Part shown: piece by piece, positions 38,510-47,139 of the stretch | How positions within the stretch are numbered: the first letter of the stretch is position 1 | Layout: each line of letters opens with the position of its first letter | Notes under the pieces: generated by a model | What the model was told of the DNA's origin: nothing | The model's database searches: none | What the model saw: the letters and a program-made list of their open reading frames with translations, nothing else | Assembly (NCBI RefSeq): GCF_010384365.1 | Contig: NZ_CP048397.1 | Location: 5,642,001 to 5,706,000, forward strand | Source of the DNA: Streptomyces sp. S4.7 | GTDB lineage: Bacteria > Actinomycetota > Actinomycetes > Streptomycetales > Streptomycetaceae | DNA length: 64,000 bases | Reading direction: 5' to 3' | Position numbers and translations under genes: made by a program

Positions 38510-39123
38510 CGGAGTGAGGGGTGGGTGCACGGGGGGCCTTCGCCTCGCGTGGTACAGCCTCTGCTGTGCCGCTGGTTCACCGATGAGTGCCCGTTGCCCA
38601 CGGGGCTGCCCGCCGTGGCCGTACGCCCGACGGTGGCCGCCGCCGCGCAGGCACTGCCGCACTCGCGGCGGCACCTCGCCGTCGACGACCTCACAGAGGC
38701 GCTCGTCGCCACGGCGGTTCCACGGGGCCGCTGACCGCGCTCGCCGAGATCCGGGTGTCCCAACTCACCCATCACGTCGCGGCACTTGTCGGTGAGGACG
38801 ACGTCCCAAGGGCCTACGGCGGCCGGTCGCACCGCCCGGTTCGTCGCCCGTCGGCCGGAGCACGGGCCGGCCGCCAGAGCGGCGCCGCTGCCTCTTGTGA
38901 CGGGGCTGATCCCGCACCGCCCCGTCGAAGTGCGTACGACCCTGGCTCCGGTGCCGGACGCCCTGTTGCGGGTCGTCGCCGCCCGGTCCGCAGAACGAGC
39001 GCCGAGGCCCGTACCCGCGACCCTGTGCTCCGCGCCGGGCTGCTGTTTGCCGCCACCTCCGACGGGGCCACTCGCTTCGGCCGGCGCCTGGTTGTTCTCG
39101 GCCGTGAGATGCCCGGATTCGGC
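38510..39123 (+). pseudogene. Possible decayed coding sequence between truB and ribF
   Basis: The 0.9 kb between truB and ribF holds no intact gene. Protein-like segments appear on the plus strand in different frames: LCRWFTDECPLPTGLPAVAVRPTV and DDLTEALVATA (to ~38730), LTALAEIRVSQLTHHVAALVGED (~38735-38800), LPLVTGLIPHRPVEVRTTLAP (~38890-38950), then LLFAATSDGATRFGRRLVVLG (ending at a stop near 39123). This ordering would need several frameshifts, so an old gene may have decayed here. I do not recognise the family; chance open frames in GC-rich DNA are an alternative. Confidence 0.3.
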
Positions 39124-39313
39124 TGACTTGTGGCGGCGTGGTCGGCCGAGGATCCGGTCCAACGGGCGACGGTGGTCGGGCCGAGCGCGGGCAAGCCCCT
39201 CATGTCGCTCGGTACCCCGATACCGATGCGGGTCAAAAGCCACGGGCATGGCAGTCTTAGACCTGCGTAAGAGGCATTCACGTACACAGGTTCGGGCGAG
39301 GAGAGCGGTCACA

Positions 39314-40267
39314 GTGCAGCGCTGGCGCGGCTTGGAGGACATCCCCCAGGACTGGGGACGCAGCGTCGTCACCATCGGCTCCTACGACGGTGTGCACCGC
39401 GGACACCAACTGGTCATCGGCCGCACCGTCGAGCGGGCTCGGGAACTGGGGATTCCCTCGGTGGTCGTGACGTTCGACCCACACCCCAGCGAGGTCGTCA
39501 GGCCCGGGACCCATCCGCCGCTGCTGGCGCCGCACCACCGGCGGGGCGAGCTGATGGCGGAGCTGGGTGTGGACGCGGTGCTCGTCCTGCCGTTCACGGT
39601 CGAATTCTCGAAGCTGTCGCCCGCCGACTTCATCGTGAAGGTGCTGGTCGACAAGCTGCACGCGCGCGCGGTCATCGAGGGGCCGAACTTCCGCTTCGGC
39701 CATCGGGCGGCCGGCAACGTCGCCTTCCTGGCCGAGCTGGGGGCGACGTACGACTACGAGGTCGAGGTCAACGACCTTTACGTGAGCGGTGCGGCGGGCG
39801 GTGGTGAGCCCTTCTCGTCGACCCTGACCCGGCGGCTGATCGCCTCGGGTGACGTCGCGGGCGCGGCGGAGATCCTGGGCAGGCCGCACCGGGTCGAGGG
39901 CATCGTGGTGCGCGGCGCGCAGCGCGGGCGTGAGCTCGGCTACCCGACGGCCAATGTGGAGACGCTGCCGCACACCGCGATCCCGGCGGACGGCGTGTAC
40001 GCGGGCTGGCTGACGGCCGATGGCGAGCGGATGCCGGCGGCGATCTCGGTCGGTACGAACCCGCAGTTCAACGGCACGGAGCGAACGGTGGAGGCGTACG
40101 CCATCGACCGTGTGGGGCTCGACCTGTACGGGCTCCACGTCGCGGTGGACTTCCTGTCCTACGTCCGGGCCCAGCGGACGTTCGACTCGATCGAGGCACT
40201 GCTCGAAGCCATCGCCGACGACGTGAGGCGCTCGCGCGACCTCGTCGCCGCGTACGACGCCCGCTGA
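39314..40267 (+). CDS. ribF: Bifunctional riboflavin kinase / FMN adenylyltransferase
   Basis: A 317-residue enzyme making FMN from riboflavin and FAD from FMN. The nucleotidyltransferase half has GSYDGVHRGHQ (the usual first Phe is Tyr-type here) and TFDPHP; the kinase half has GRELGYPTANV, with the T-A-N motif, and VAVDFLSYVRAQRTFDS. GTG 39314 (VQRWRGLEDIP) follows GAGGAGAG and gives the family-typical start, although the frame is open to 38786. It is convergent with the peptide transporter genes. Confidence 0.94.
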   Translation: MQRWRGLEDIPQDWGRSVVTIGSYDGVHRGHQLVIGRTVERARELGIPSVVVTFDPHPSEVVRPGTHPPLLAPHHRRGELMAELGVDAVLVLPFTVEFSKLSPADFIVKVLVDKLHARAVIEGPNFRFGHRAAGNVAFLAELGATYDYEVEVNDLYVSGAAGGGEPFSSTLTRRLIASGDVAGAAEILGRPHRVEGIVVRGAQRGRELGYPTANVETLPHTAIPADGVYAGWLTADGERMPAAISVGTNPQFNGTERTVEAYAIDRVGLDLYGLHVAVDFLSYVRAQRTFDSIEALLEAIADDVRRSRDLVAAYDAR

Positions 40268-40281
40268 CGGACACGATGTGA

Positions 40282-40314
40282 CCCCAACTCGGGCACCGTA
40301 TGGCCGAGTTGGGG
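40282..40314. terminator. Bidirectional terminator ribF / peptide transporter
   Basis: An 11-bp stem (40282-40292 with 40304-40314) in the 63-base gap between converging genes. Confidence 0.8.
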
Positions 40315-40330
40315 ACGCACCGCCCGTGGC

Positions 40331-41344
40331 TCAGAGCACCTTTTCGCTCTCCGCGGCGGCGGGGGCGGCCGCGGCCCAGTGACAGGCGACCTGGGTGGTG
40401 TCACCGCCCGTCAGTATCGGCAGGGCCTCCGTGCGGCACTTGGTGGCGACGCCGGAGCGGTCCGCCTCACCTGAGGCCAGAATCTGGCACCGCGCGTGGA
40501 AACGGCAGCCGCCCGGGATACGTGACGGGTCCGGCGGCTCGCCGGCCAGCACGACCGGTTCTGCCCCGGACTCCGGCAGTACCGACAACAGCGCCTGTGT
40601 GTACGGGTGTTGCGGGGATGTCAGTACCTGCTCGACCGGCCCCGTCTCGACGATCCGCCCCAGGTACATCACGGCGACCCGGTCGGCGATGTTCCACGCG
40701 AGCCCCAGGTCGTGTGTCACGACCAGGGCGGACAGCCCGAGTTCGTCGCGGAGCGACAGCAGCAGTGCCAGGATCTCGCCCCGTACGGAGGCGTCCAGCG
40801 ACGCCACGGGCTCGTCGGCGACGATCAGTTCGGGCTTCAGGACCAGCGCGCCCGCGATGACGACGCGCTGCCGCTGGCCGCCCGACAGCTCGTGCGGATA
40901 GCGCAGGAAGAACCGCTCAGGCGGCCGGAGCCCGGCGAGGGACAGCGCCTCGGCGACGGCCTCGCGTTCGTCGCCCTTGTACCGGTGGATGCGCAGCCCC
41001 TCGGCCACCGCGTCGTACACCGTGTGCCGCGGGTTCAGCGAACCGCTCGGGTCCTGGAGCACCAGCTGGACGCGCTTGCGGTACGCCTTGAGGGCGGCGG
41101 ACTGGTAGCCGAGGGGTGCTCCGCCGAACGTGATGCCACCCGTCGTCGGCGGCAGCAGACCGAGCAGGGTCCGCGCCAGCGTGGTCTTGCCACAGCCGGA
41201 TTCGCCGACGAGGGCGACGATCTCGCCGCCGCCGATGTCGAGATCGACACCGTCGACGGCCCGCGCCGTCGGGGCGCCGCGCCGCCCGGGGAACGTGACA
41301 TGCAGCCCCGTGGCCGACAGCAGAGGCGTGGGCGTGGTCGTCAT
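40331..41344 (-). CDS. Oligopeptide ABC transporter ATP-binding protein (OppF/DppF type)
   Basis: A 337-residue ABC ATPase. Walker A GESGCGKT, signature LSGGQRQRV, Walker B LIVADEP and H-loop VTHDLG are present, followed by the C-terminal oligopeptide-transporter domain with GGCRFHARC. The ATG at 41344 follows AGGAG; the frame extends upstream but overlaps no conserved sequence. It is the last gene of a five-gene minus-strand importer operon, separated from its partner ATPase gene by 196 bases of low-complexity DNA. Confidence 0.92.
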   Translation of the reverse strand: MTTTPTPLLSATGLHVTFPGRRGAPTARAVDGVDLDIGGGEIVALVGESGCGKTTLARTLLGLLPPTTGGITFGGAPLGYQSAALKAYRKRVQLVLQDPSGSLNPRHTVYDAVAEGLRIHRYKGDEREAVAEALSLAGLRPPERFFLRYPHELSGGQRQRVVIAGALVLKPELIVADEPVASLDASVRGEILALLLSLRDELGLSALVVTHDLGLAWNIADRVAVMYLGRIVETGPVEQVLTSPQHPYTQALLSVLPESGAEPVVLAGEPPDPSRIPGGCRFHARCQILASGEADRSGVATKCRTEALPILTGGDTTQVACHWAAAAPAAAESEKVL

Positions 41345-41540
41345 GACTGGCTCCTGAGGGGTGGCCGCCCGGCGGCCGTACGAGCGGGACGGGGCGGGCA
41401 GGGCGCCGACCGCGCGGTCGACCGTGCCGTCTGCGGGCACCGGGCCCCGCCGCCCTGTACGGTGCCGTCCACGGCCCCGTACGCCGCGCGCCCCGCCGAC
41501 GGGGGCACCGGGCAGACCGCCCCGTCGGGGCGTGGGGACG

Positions 41541-42623
41541 TCATGGGCGAGGTTCCGTGGGCGCCGCGGACAACTGCGCGGGTACGGCCGCACCCACGCG
41601 GACGCACGCCGCGTGCCGACCCGGCCCGGCATCCCGCAGCGGCTGGTCCTCCCGCGCGCACTCCTCCAGCGCGACGGGGCAGCGCGGATGGAACGTACAG
41701 CCCGACGGCAGCGACGAGGGGTCGGGCGGATCGCCCGGCAGACCGCGCGGCGCGCGCCGCGCGGCGAGGTCCCCGATCCTGGGGAACGCCGCGGAGAGCG
41801 CCCGCCCGTACGGGTGCTCGGCGGCGTCGTACACCGCCTTCGCCGGCCCCTCCTCGACGATCCGCCCCGCGTACATCACCGCGAGCCGGTCGCAGGTGTC
41901 GGAGAGCACCGCCAGGTCGTGGCTGATCATCAGCAGGCTGATGTCCTGATCGGCGACCAACTGCTCAATGAGTCGCAGGATTTGGGCCTGGATCATCATG
42001 TCGAGTGCCGTCGTCGGTTCGTCAGCGACGATGAGCCGGGGATCACAGGCCAGCGCCATCGCGATCATCACGCGCTGCCGTTGCCCGCCGGACAGTTCGT
42101 GCGGATAGGCGTCGGCGCGGGAGGCCGGCAGTCCGACCTGTTCCAGCAGTTCCACGGTGCGCCTGCGCGCGGCGGCGGGCGTCGCGCCGCGGTGCAGTAG
42201 CACGGGTTCGGCGATCTGGTCGCCGATACGGTGCACGGCGTTGAGCGAGTGCATGGCGCCCTGGAAGACGATCGAGGCCCCGGCCCAGCGCACGGCGCGC
42301 AGCCTGCCCCACTTCATGGTGAGGACGTCCTCACCGTCGAGCAGGACCTGGCCGGTGAGCTTCGCGGACGGGGGCAGCAGTCGCAGCAGGGCCAGCGCCA
42401 GTGTGGACTTGCCGCAGCCGGACTCGCCCGCGATGCCGAGCTTGCGGCCCGACTCGAGGACGAGGTCGACGCCCCGTACGGCGGGGACGGCAGAGGGCCC
42501 CGTACCGTACGTGACCCGCAAATCCTTGATCTCCAGCAGACTCGACGCCGGCCTCGTCCGCGCCCCCGGCTCCGGCCGCGGATCCGGCTCCGGTGCCTTC
42601 GGTGTCTTCGGCGTATCGGTCAA
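41541..42623 (-). CDS. Oligopeptide ABC transporter ATP-binding protein (OppD/DppD type)
   Basis: A 360-residue ABC ATPase with Walker A GESGCGKS, signature LSGGQRQRV, Walker B LIVADEP and C-terminal SGCTFHPRC cysteine-containing domain. The start is a TTG at 42623 overlapping the stop of the upstream permease gene (TTGA); no ATG or GTG fits the N-terminus. A ~30-residue proline-rich leader precedes the core. Confidence 0.9.
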   Translation of the reverse strand: MTDTPKTPKAPEPDPRPEPGARTRPASSLLEIKDLRVTYGTGPSAVPAVRGVDLVLESGRKLGIAGESGCGKSTLALALLRLLPPSAKLTGQVLLDGEDVLTMKWGRLRAVRWAGASIVFQGAMHSLNAVHRIGDQIAEPVLLHRGATPAAARRRTVELLEQVGLPASRADAYPHELSGGQRQRVMIAMALACDPRLIVADEPTTALDMMIQAQILRLIEQLVADQDISLLMISHDLAVLSDTCDRLAVMYAGRIVEEGPAKAVYDAAEHPYGRALSAAFPRIGDLAARRAPRGLPGDPPDPSSLPSGCTFHPRCPVALEECAREDQPLRDAGPGRHAACVRVGAAVPAQLSAAPTEPRP

Positions 42624-43630
42624 CGGGACACCCCAAGCTTCGGGTTGAGCACGGCCTCGATGGCACGGCCGCAGAGTGTGAAGGCGAGCGCGACGAGCGC
42701 GATCGCGATACCGGGCGGCGCCAGATACCACCAGTGCCCCGAGGACACGGCTCCCGCCTCGCGGGCGTCCTGGAGCATGCCTCCCCAGGAGACGACTGAA
42801 GGGTCCCCGAGCCCGAGGAACGCGAGCGTGGCCTCCGTCAGGATCGCCGTGGAGATCCCGAGCGTCGTCTGGGCGAGGACGAGCGGCATCACGTTGGGCA
42901 GCACGTGGCGCGTCATGACGTGGCCGTGCCCGCCGCCAAGCGCCCTCGCCCGCTCGATGTACGGGCGCGATTCGACGGCGATGGTCTGCGCGCGCACCAG
43001 ACGTGCCGTCGTCGGCCAGGAGGTCACCCCGATCGCCAGGATGACCGTCCAGATACTGCGCGACATCACCGTCGCCAGCACGATCGCCAGCACCAGCGCC
43101 GGCATCACCAGGAACCAGTCGGTGACCCGCATGGCCACCGTCGCGAACCAGCCCCCGAAGTGCCCGGCGATGATGCCGACAAAGGTGCCGATGGCCACCG
43201 ACAGCGCGGCGGCGAGGAGCCCGACGATCAGGGAGATACGCGCCCCCCAGATCAGCAGGCCGAGCAGCGACCGGCCGAACTGGTCCGTACCGAGCGGGAA
43301 TTCACCGCTCGGGCTCTCCAGCGCCGTTCCCGGCGCGTCCGTGACGCTCTGTACGTCGCCGCCGATGAACAGCGGCGACGTCAGCGCGATCAGGGCGATG
43401 ACCGCGAGACCGGCGAGACCGAGAAGGCCGGCACGGTGCGCGCGGTACTGGCGCCAGAAGCGGGACACCGAGGCGCGCCGCCGCGCCCACACGAGCGACG
43501 AGGCGGACCGTGTCGCCGGCTCTCCGAGCGAGGTCGGCGAGGTCGGCGCGACCGGCGTCTCCGCCCCGTCCCCCGGCTCCGGGGACTCCCCGGACTCCGG
43601 CGGATTCGGCGGCGTCTTGTCGATGGTCAT
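42620..43630 (-). CDS. Oligopeptide ABC transporter permease (OppC/DppC type)
   Basis: A 336-residue membrane permease: ~60-residue acidic/proline N-terminal tail, then about six membrane segments (AGLLGLAGLAVIALIAL first) and the EAA-like loop ERARALGGGHGHVMTRHVLPNVMP. GTDQFGRS early in the protein is typical for DppC/OppC. Its start overlaps the upstream permease stop. Confidence 0.93.
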   Translation of the reverse strand: MTIDKTPPNPPESGESPEPGDGAETPVAPTSPTSLGEPATRSASSLVWARRRASVSRFWRQYRAHRAGLLGLAGLAVIALIALTSPLFIGGDVQSVTDAPGTALESPSGEFPLGTDQFGRSLLGLLIWGARISLIVGLLAAALSVAIGTFVGIIAGHFGGWFATVAMRVTDWFLVMPALVLAIVLATVMSRSIWTVILAIGVTSWPTTARLVRAQTIAVESRPYIERARALGGGHGHVMTRHVLPNVMPLVLAQTTLGISTAILTEATLAFLGLGDPSVVSWGGMLQDAREAGAVSSGHWWYLAPPGIAIALVALAFTLCGRAIEAVLNPKLGVSR

Positions 43631-44703
43631 CGGCCCACCCGGGGATCGAGCAGCGGATACAACAGGTCGGCCAACAGGTTCATAAGGATCATCGCTCCCG
43701 CGAAGACCACGAACAGCCCCTGCACGACGGGCAGATCAGGCACGCTCAGAGCCTGGTAGAACAGCCCGCCGAGGCCCGGCCACGAGAAGACCGTCTCGAC
43801 GAGGATCGAACCGGCGGCAACGTGGCCCAAGTTGATGAAAATCATGGTGACCGTCGGCAGCATCGCGTTCGGCACGGCGTGCCGACGGCGTACGAGATCG
43901 TCCCGCAGTCCCTTGGCCCGCGCCGTCGTCAGATAGTCGCTGCCCATCTCGTCCAGCAGCGAGGAACGCATCACCAGCAACGTCTGCGCGTAACCGACCG
44001 CGACCAAGGTCACCACCGGCAGCACCATGTGGTGCGCCACGTCGAGTACGTGCGCGAAGCCGGTCTCGTTGCCCGACTCCATCCCGCCGCTGGGGAACAT
44101 CCCGGGAATCGGCCCGATGCCCACCGAGAACACGATGATCATCAGGAGTCCCAGCCAGAACGACGGCACGGACCAGAGAGTCAGCGCCACACCGGTGTTG
44201 ACCCGGTCGCCGAGCCCGCCGTGGTGCCACGCGGAGCGCGTACCGAGCCAGAGGCCGAGCGTCGAGTAGATCAGCACGGCGACGCCCGTCAGCAGCAGCG
44301 TCGCGGGCACCTTCTCGGCGATCAGCTCACCGACGGGGGCGTGGAACTGGTACGAGATCCCCAGATCGCCCGTCAGCGCCTTCGCGCAGTACTCCGTGAA
44401 CTGCTGCCACATCGGCAGATCGAGCCCGAACTGCTTGCGCAGTGTGGCCATCTGCTCCAGCGACGTCGGCTTGCCGTGGGTCATGGCCTTGACCGGGTCG
44501 CCGGGAATGATCCGGAACAGGAAGAAACTGGTGACGAGGACGGCGAACAGCGAGACGGCCGCGCCGCCCAGCTTGCCCGCCACGTACAGCAGATAGCCGG
44601 TCCTGTGGCCCGTGGCGCGGCTGCGGGGGCCGCCGGACGGCCCGGTCTTCACCGGGTCGTCGACGGCGTCCCGCACCACACCGGGGGTGCTTGCGGTGCT
44701 CAT
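43627..44703 (-). CDS. Oligopeptide ABC transporter permease (OppB/DppB type)
   Basis: A 358-residue membrane permease with the family N-terminal RIIPGDPVKAM segment (large periplasmic loop with DLPMWQQF and DLGISY), six membrane segments and the EAA loop TTARAKGLRDDLVRRRHAVPNAMLP. The ATG at 44703 follows GGAAAG. The stop overlaps the ATG of the second permease gene. Confidence 0.93.
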   Translation of the reverse strand: MSTASTPGVVRDAVDDPVKTGPSGGPRSRATGHRTGYLLYVAGKLGGAAVSLFAVLVTSFFLFRIIPGDPVKAMTHGKPTSLEQMATLRKQFGLDLPMWQQFTEYCAKALTGDLGISYQFHAPVGELIAEKVPATLLLTGVAVLIYSTLGLWLGTRSAWHHGGLGDRVNTGVALTLWSVPSFWLGLLMIIVFSVGIGPIPGMFPSGGMESGNETGFAHVLDVAHHMVLPVVTLVAVGYAQTLLVMRSSLLDEMGSDYLTTARAKGLRDDLVRRRHAVPNAMLPTVTMIFINLGHVAAGSILVETVFSWPGLGGLFYQALSVPDLPVVQGLFVVFAGAMILMNLLADLLYPLLDPRVGR

Positions 44704-44862
44704 ACGGTGTCTTTCCGGGGAAGCCTCCCGGACCCCCTGTCCGCGGTCGTGTACACGGTCCCGGCGTCGTGCCCGGAGCCGTTCCCGGTCCTGGACCCGG
44801 TCTCGGATGCCGCCTCGTTCCCGGCCCCGGTCCTGATCGCCGTCGCGGCCGTCCTCACCGCC

Positions 44863-46767
44863 CTACTCACGGTCCTCGGCGGTGGAGCGGCGCCGCATCA
44901 CGAAGAAGATACCGAGTGCCGCCACGAACACCACGGCCACGCCGATCCCGACCATCGTGCCGGTGGACGAGCCGCTTTCGGAACTCGCCTCGCCGTTCCC
45001 GCCGGCCGGTACGGCGGACCACCAGCTCCAGTAGCCGTCCTGGCCCCAGATGTTGCCGGCGGCCTCGGGCATGGTCGTGATGGACTTGATCTGGTCCGTA
45101 CGGTACGCCTCGACGGCGTTCGGGTAGGCCATGACATTCATGTACCCGGTGTCGTACAGACGCGACTGGATCTGCTTGACCAGGTCGGTGCGCTTGGCCG
45201 TGTCGTACTCGACCGACTGCTTCGCGTACAGGTCGTCGTACTTCTTGTCGCAGATGAAGTTGTCCGTCGCGCCGGATGCATCGGCCGTGGCGGGCAGGGC
45301 GTCGCAGGTGTGGATCGACAGGACGTAGTCGGGGTCGGGGTTGACCGACCAGCCGTCGAAGGCGAGGTCGTAGTTGCCCGCGAGCCACGGGTCGGAGACG
45401 TTGTCCAGGCACTCGACCTTGAGGCCGATGCCGAGGTCGCCCCACCACTCCTGGAGGTACTTGCCGACGGCCTTGTCGTTCGGGTCGGTGGCGTGGCAGA
45501 GGATGCGGAAGTTCAGCGGCTTGCCGTCCTTGCCGACGCGCTTGCCGCCGGCGTTCTTCTCGTACCCGGCATCGTCGAGGAGCGTCGCGGCCTTCTTCGG
45601 GTCGTAGTCGATCTTCTGGCTGCCCGACGGCTGCCAGAAGTACGAGTCGAAGCGCGGCGGGATGTAGCCCTGCCCCTCCACCGCGTGGCCCTGGAAGACC
45701 TTGTCGACGATCGTCTTGCGGTCGACGGCGTGGAACAGGGCCTTGCGGACGTCGGGGTCGAGCAGCGCCTTGTGGCCGTTGCCGAAGGCCTTGCCGTCCT
45801 TCGCCTTCGCCCCCGGGTTGGTGGCGAGCGCGAAGAAGCGGCGTCCGGGGGCGTCGTTGACCTTGATGTTGTCGGCGCTGCCCAGCGCGGCGGCCTGCGC
45901 CGGCGTCAGGCCGGAGACGAACGAGACCTCGCCCTTCTGGAGGGCGGCGACCGCGGCGTCCTTGTCCTTGTAGTACCTGAAGACCAGCTCGTCGAACTTC
46001 GGCGCGCCCCGCCAGAAGTCCTTGTTCGGCTTCAGCCGGAGGTACTGGTCGACCTTGAAGTCCTCGATGATGTAGGGGCCGTTGCCCACGATCGGGAACT
46101 TCTTGTCGTTGTTGAACTTGGAGAAGTCGCCGACCTTCTCCCAGATGTGCTTGGGCACGATCGGCACGTCCAGCGCCGTCATCGTCGACTGCGGCTTCTT
46201 GAGTTCGATGACGAGCTTCGTCGGGTCGGGTGCGGTGACCTTCTTGAAGTTCGACGTGAAGCTGCCGTTCGCCGTGGCGGCGTTCGGGTCCGTCATCATC
46301 TTGTTGAAGGTCCAGGCCGCGTCCTCGGCCGTGGCCTGCTTGCCGTCGGACCACTTGGAGTCGCCGCGGATGGTGAAGGTCCACGTCAACTTGTCTGCCG
46401 ACGGCGTCCACTCGGTGGCGAAGGCCGGGACGGTGCGGGCGTCCTTGGCGTCGTAGTTGGTCAGGTACTCATACGTCAGCCGGTGGACGCTGGTGGCGAC
46501 GAGGGTCTGCGCCAGGAAGGGGCTCAGCGAGTCGATGCTCTGGTCGACGGCGACCGTGAGGACCTTCTTGCCGTCGGCCGCTGCCGGAGCCTTCGGGGCG
46601 TTCGGCGCCGCCTGGGCCTGCGGCGCCGCGGGCAGCAGCGGAGTCAGGGGGATCACAGAACCGGCCACCATCGCAGTGGCAGCGGCACCGGAGGCCAGGA
46701 AGAGACGGAATCGGGAGCGTTGCCGGGTGGGCTGCCGCGTCGTACGCGGTGGAATCCTTGTGACCAT
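44863..46767 (-). CDS. Oligopeptide-binding protein with C-terminal membrane anchor
   Basis: A 634-residue SBP family 5 binding protein. It has a Sec-type signal (LFLASGAAATAMVAGSV, cleavage near AQA-APN), the family core (VPAFATEWTPSADKLTWTFTIR; IVGNGPYIIED; DVRKALFHAVDRKTIVDKVF), and, unusually, a hydrophobic segment VGIGVAVVFVAALGIFFVM followed by RRRSTAEDRE at the very C-terminus. There is no lipobox cysteine, so the anchor probably replaces the lipid. It is the first gene of the importer operon. Confidence 0.92.
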   Translation of the reverse strand: MVTRIPPRTTRQPTRQRSRFRLFLASGAAATAMVAGSVIPLTPLLPAAPQAQAAPNAPKAPAAADGKKVLTVAVDQSIDSLSPFLAQTLVATSVHRLTYEYLTNYDAKDARTVPAFATEWTPSADKLTWTFTIRGDSKWSDGKQATAEDAAWTFNKMMTDPNAATANGSFTSNFKKVTAPDPTKLVIELKKPQSTMTALDVPIVPKHIWEKVGDFSKFNNDKKFPIVGNGPYIIEDFKVDQYLRLKPNKDFWRGAPKFDELVFRYYKDKDAAVAALQKGEVSFVSGLTPAQAAALGSADNIKVNDAPGRRFFALATNPGAKAKDGKAFGNGHKALLDPDVRKALFHAVDRKTIVDKVFQGHAVEGQGYIPPRFDSYFWQPSGSQKIDYDPKKAATLLDDAGYEKNAGGKRVGKDGKPLNFRILCHATDPNDKAVGKYLQEWWGDLGIGLKVECLDNVSDPWLAGNYDLAFDGWSVNPDPDYVLSIHTCDALPATADASGATDNFICDKKYDDLYAKQSVEYDTAKRTDLVKQIQSRLYDTGYMNVMAYPNAVEAYRTDQIKSITTMPEAAGNIWGQDGYWSWWSAVPAGGNGEASSESGSSTGTMVGIGVAVVFVAALGIFFVMRRRSTAEDRE

Positions 46768-47083
46768 GGGTCGTGACCTCGCGTCATCACTCGCACGGAG
46801 AAACAGAGAACAGCAGAGAGCGGCGGAGAACTACAAGCGGTAGAGCAATGGAGAAATTGGAAGCAGCGAAACGGGGCGGCAGTTGGCGGGTTGAACGGAT
46901 GGTCGGGACTGCCGCCGGTCCGAGCGGTCGCTCGGAGCGGTGGCGTGAATCGATTACTCGCGTCGGCTGCGGGCGGTGTGTGGGTTGACTCCAGCTCACC
47001 AACTGGTGAAGCGAAGGTTTATCAGCGCTGGTCGGGCCGCGTCAACGGGCGTCGAAACCCCGTGTGGGCTGCGGGAATGCGGT
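46768..47083. promoter_or_regulatory. Upstream region of peptide importer with two small dyads
   Basis: This region lies between the divergent ends of the importer operon and the 47084 hairpin and must hold the importer promoter (minus strand). Two small dyads are visible: CCGAGCG/CGCTCGG at 46920-46935 (2-base centre) and TCACCA/TGGTGA at 46996-47009 (2-base centre). Either could be an operator; the regulator is unknown. Nothing else of note is seen here. Confidence 0.4.
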
Positions 47084-47117
47084 GAGGGTCCGTACCGTGA
47101 AGACGGTACGGACCCTC
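47084..47117. terminator. Terminator of EspI-like gene
   Basis: A perfect 15-bp stem (47084-47098 with 47103-47117) and GAAG loop, 22 bases beyond the minus-strand stop at 47140. Confidence 0.85.
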
Positions 47118-47139
47118 ATTGGTCTAATCCTCTGCCGCC

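Noticed and set aside
39130..39313. FMN riboswitch upstream of ribF
   Set aside because: The characteristic conserved RFN segments are not seen; ribF in this cluster is usually not riboswitch-controlled.
43510..46776. 1088-codon plus-strand frame across the peptide importer
   Set aside because: Antisense to permeases and the binding protein, which have clear motifs; the translation is Arg/Gly/Val-rich without recognisable domain.
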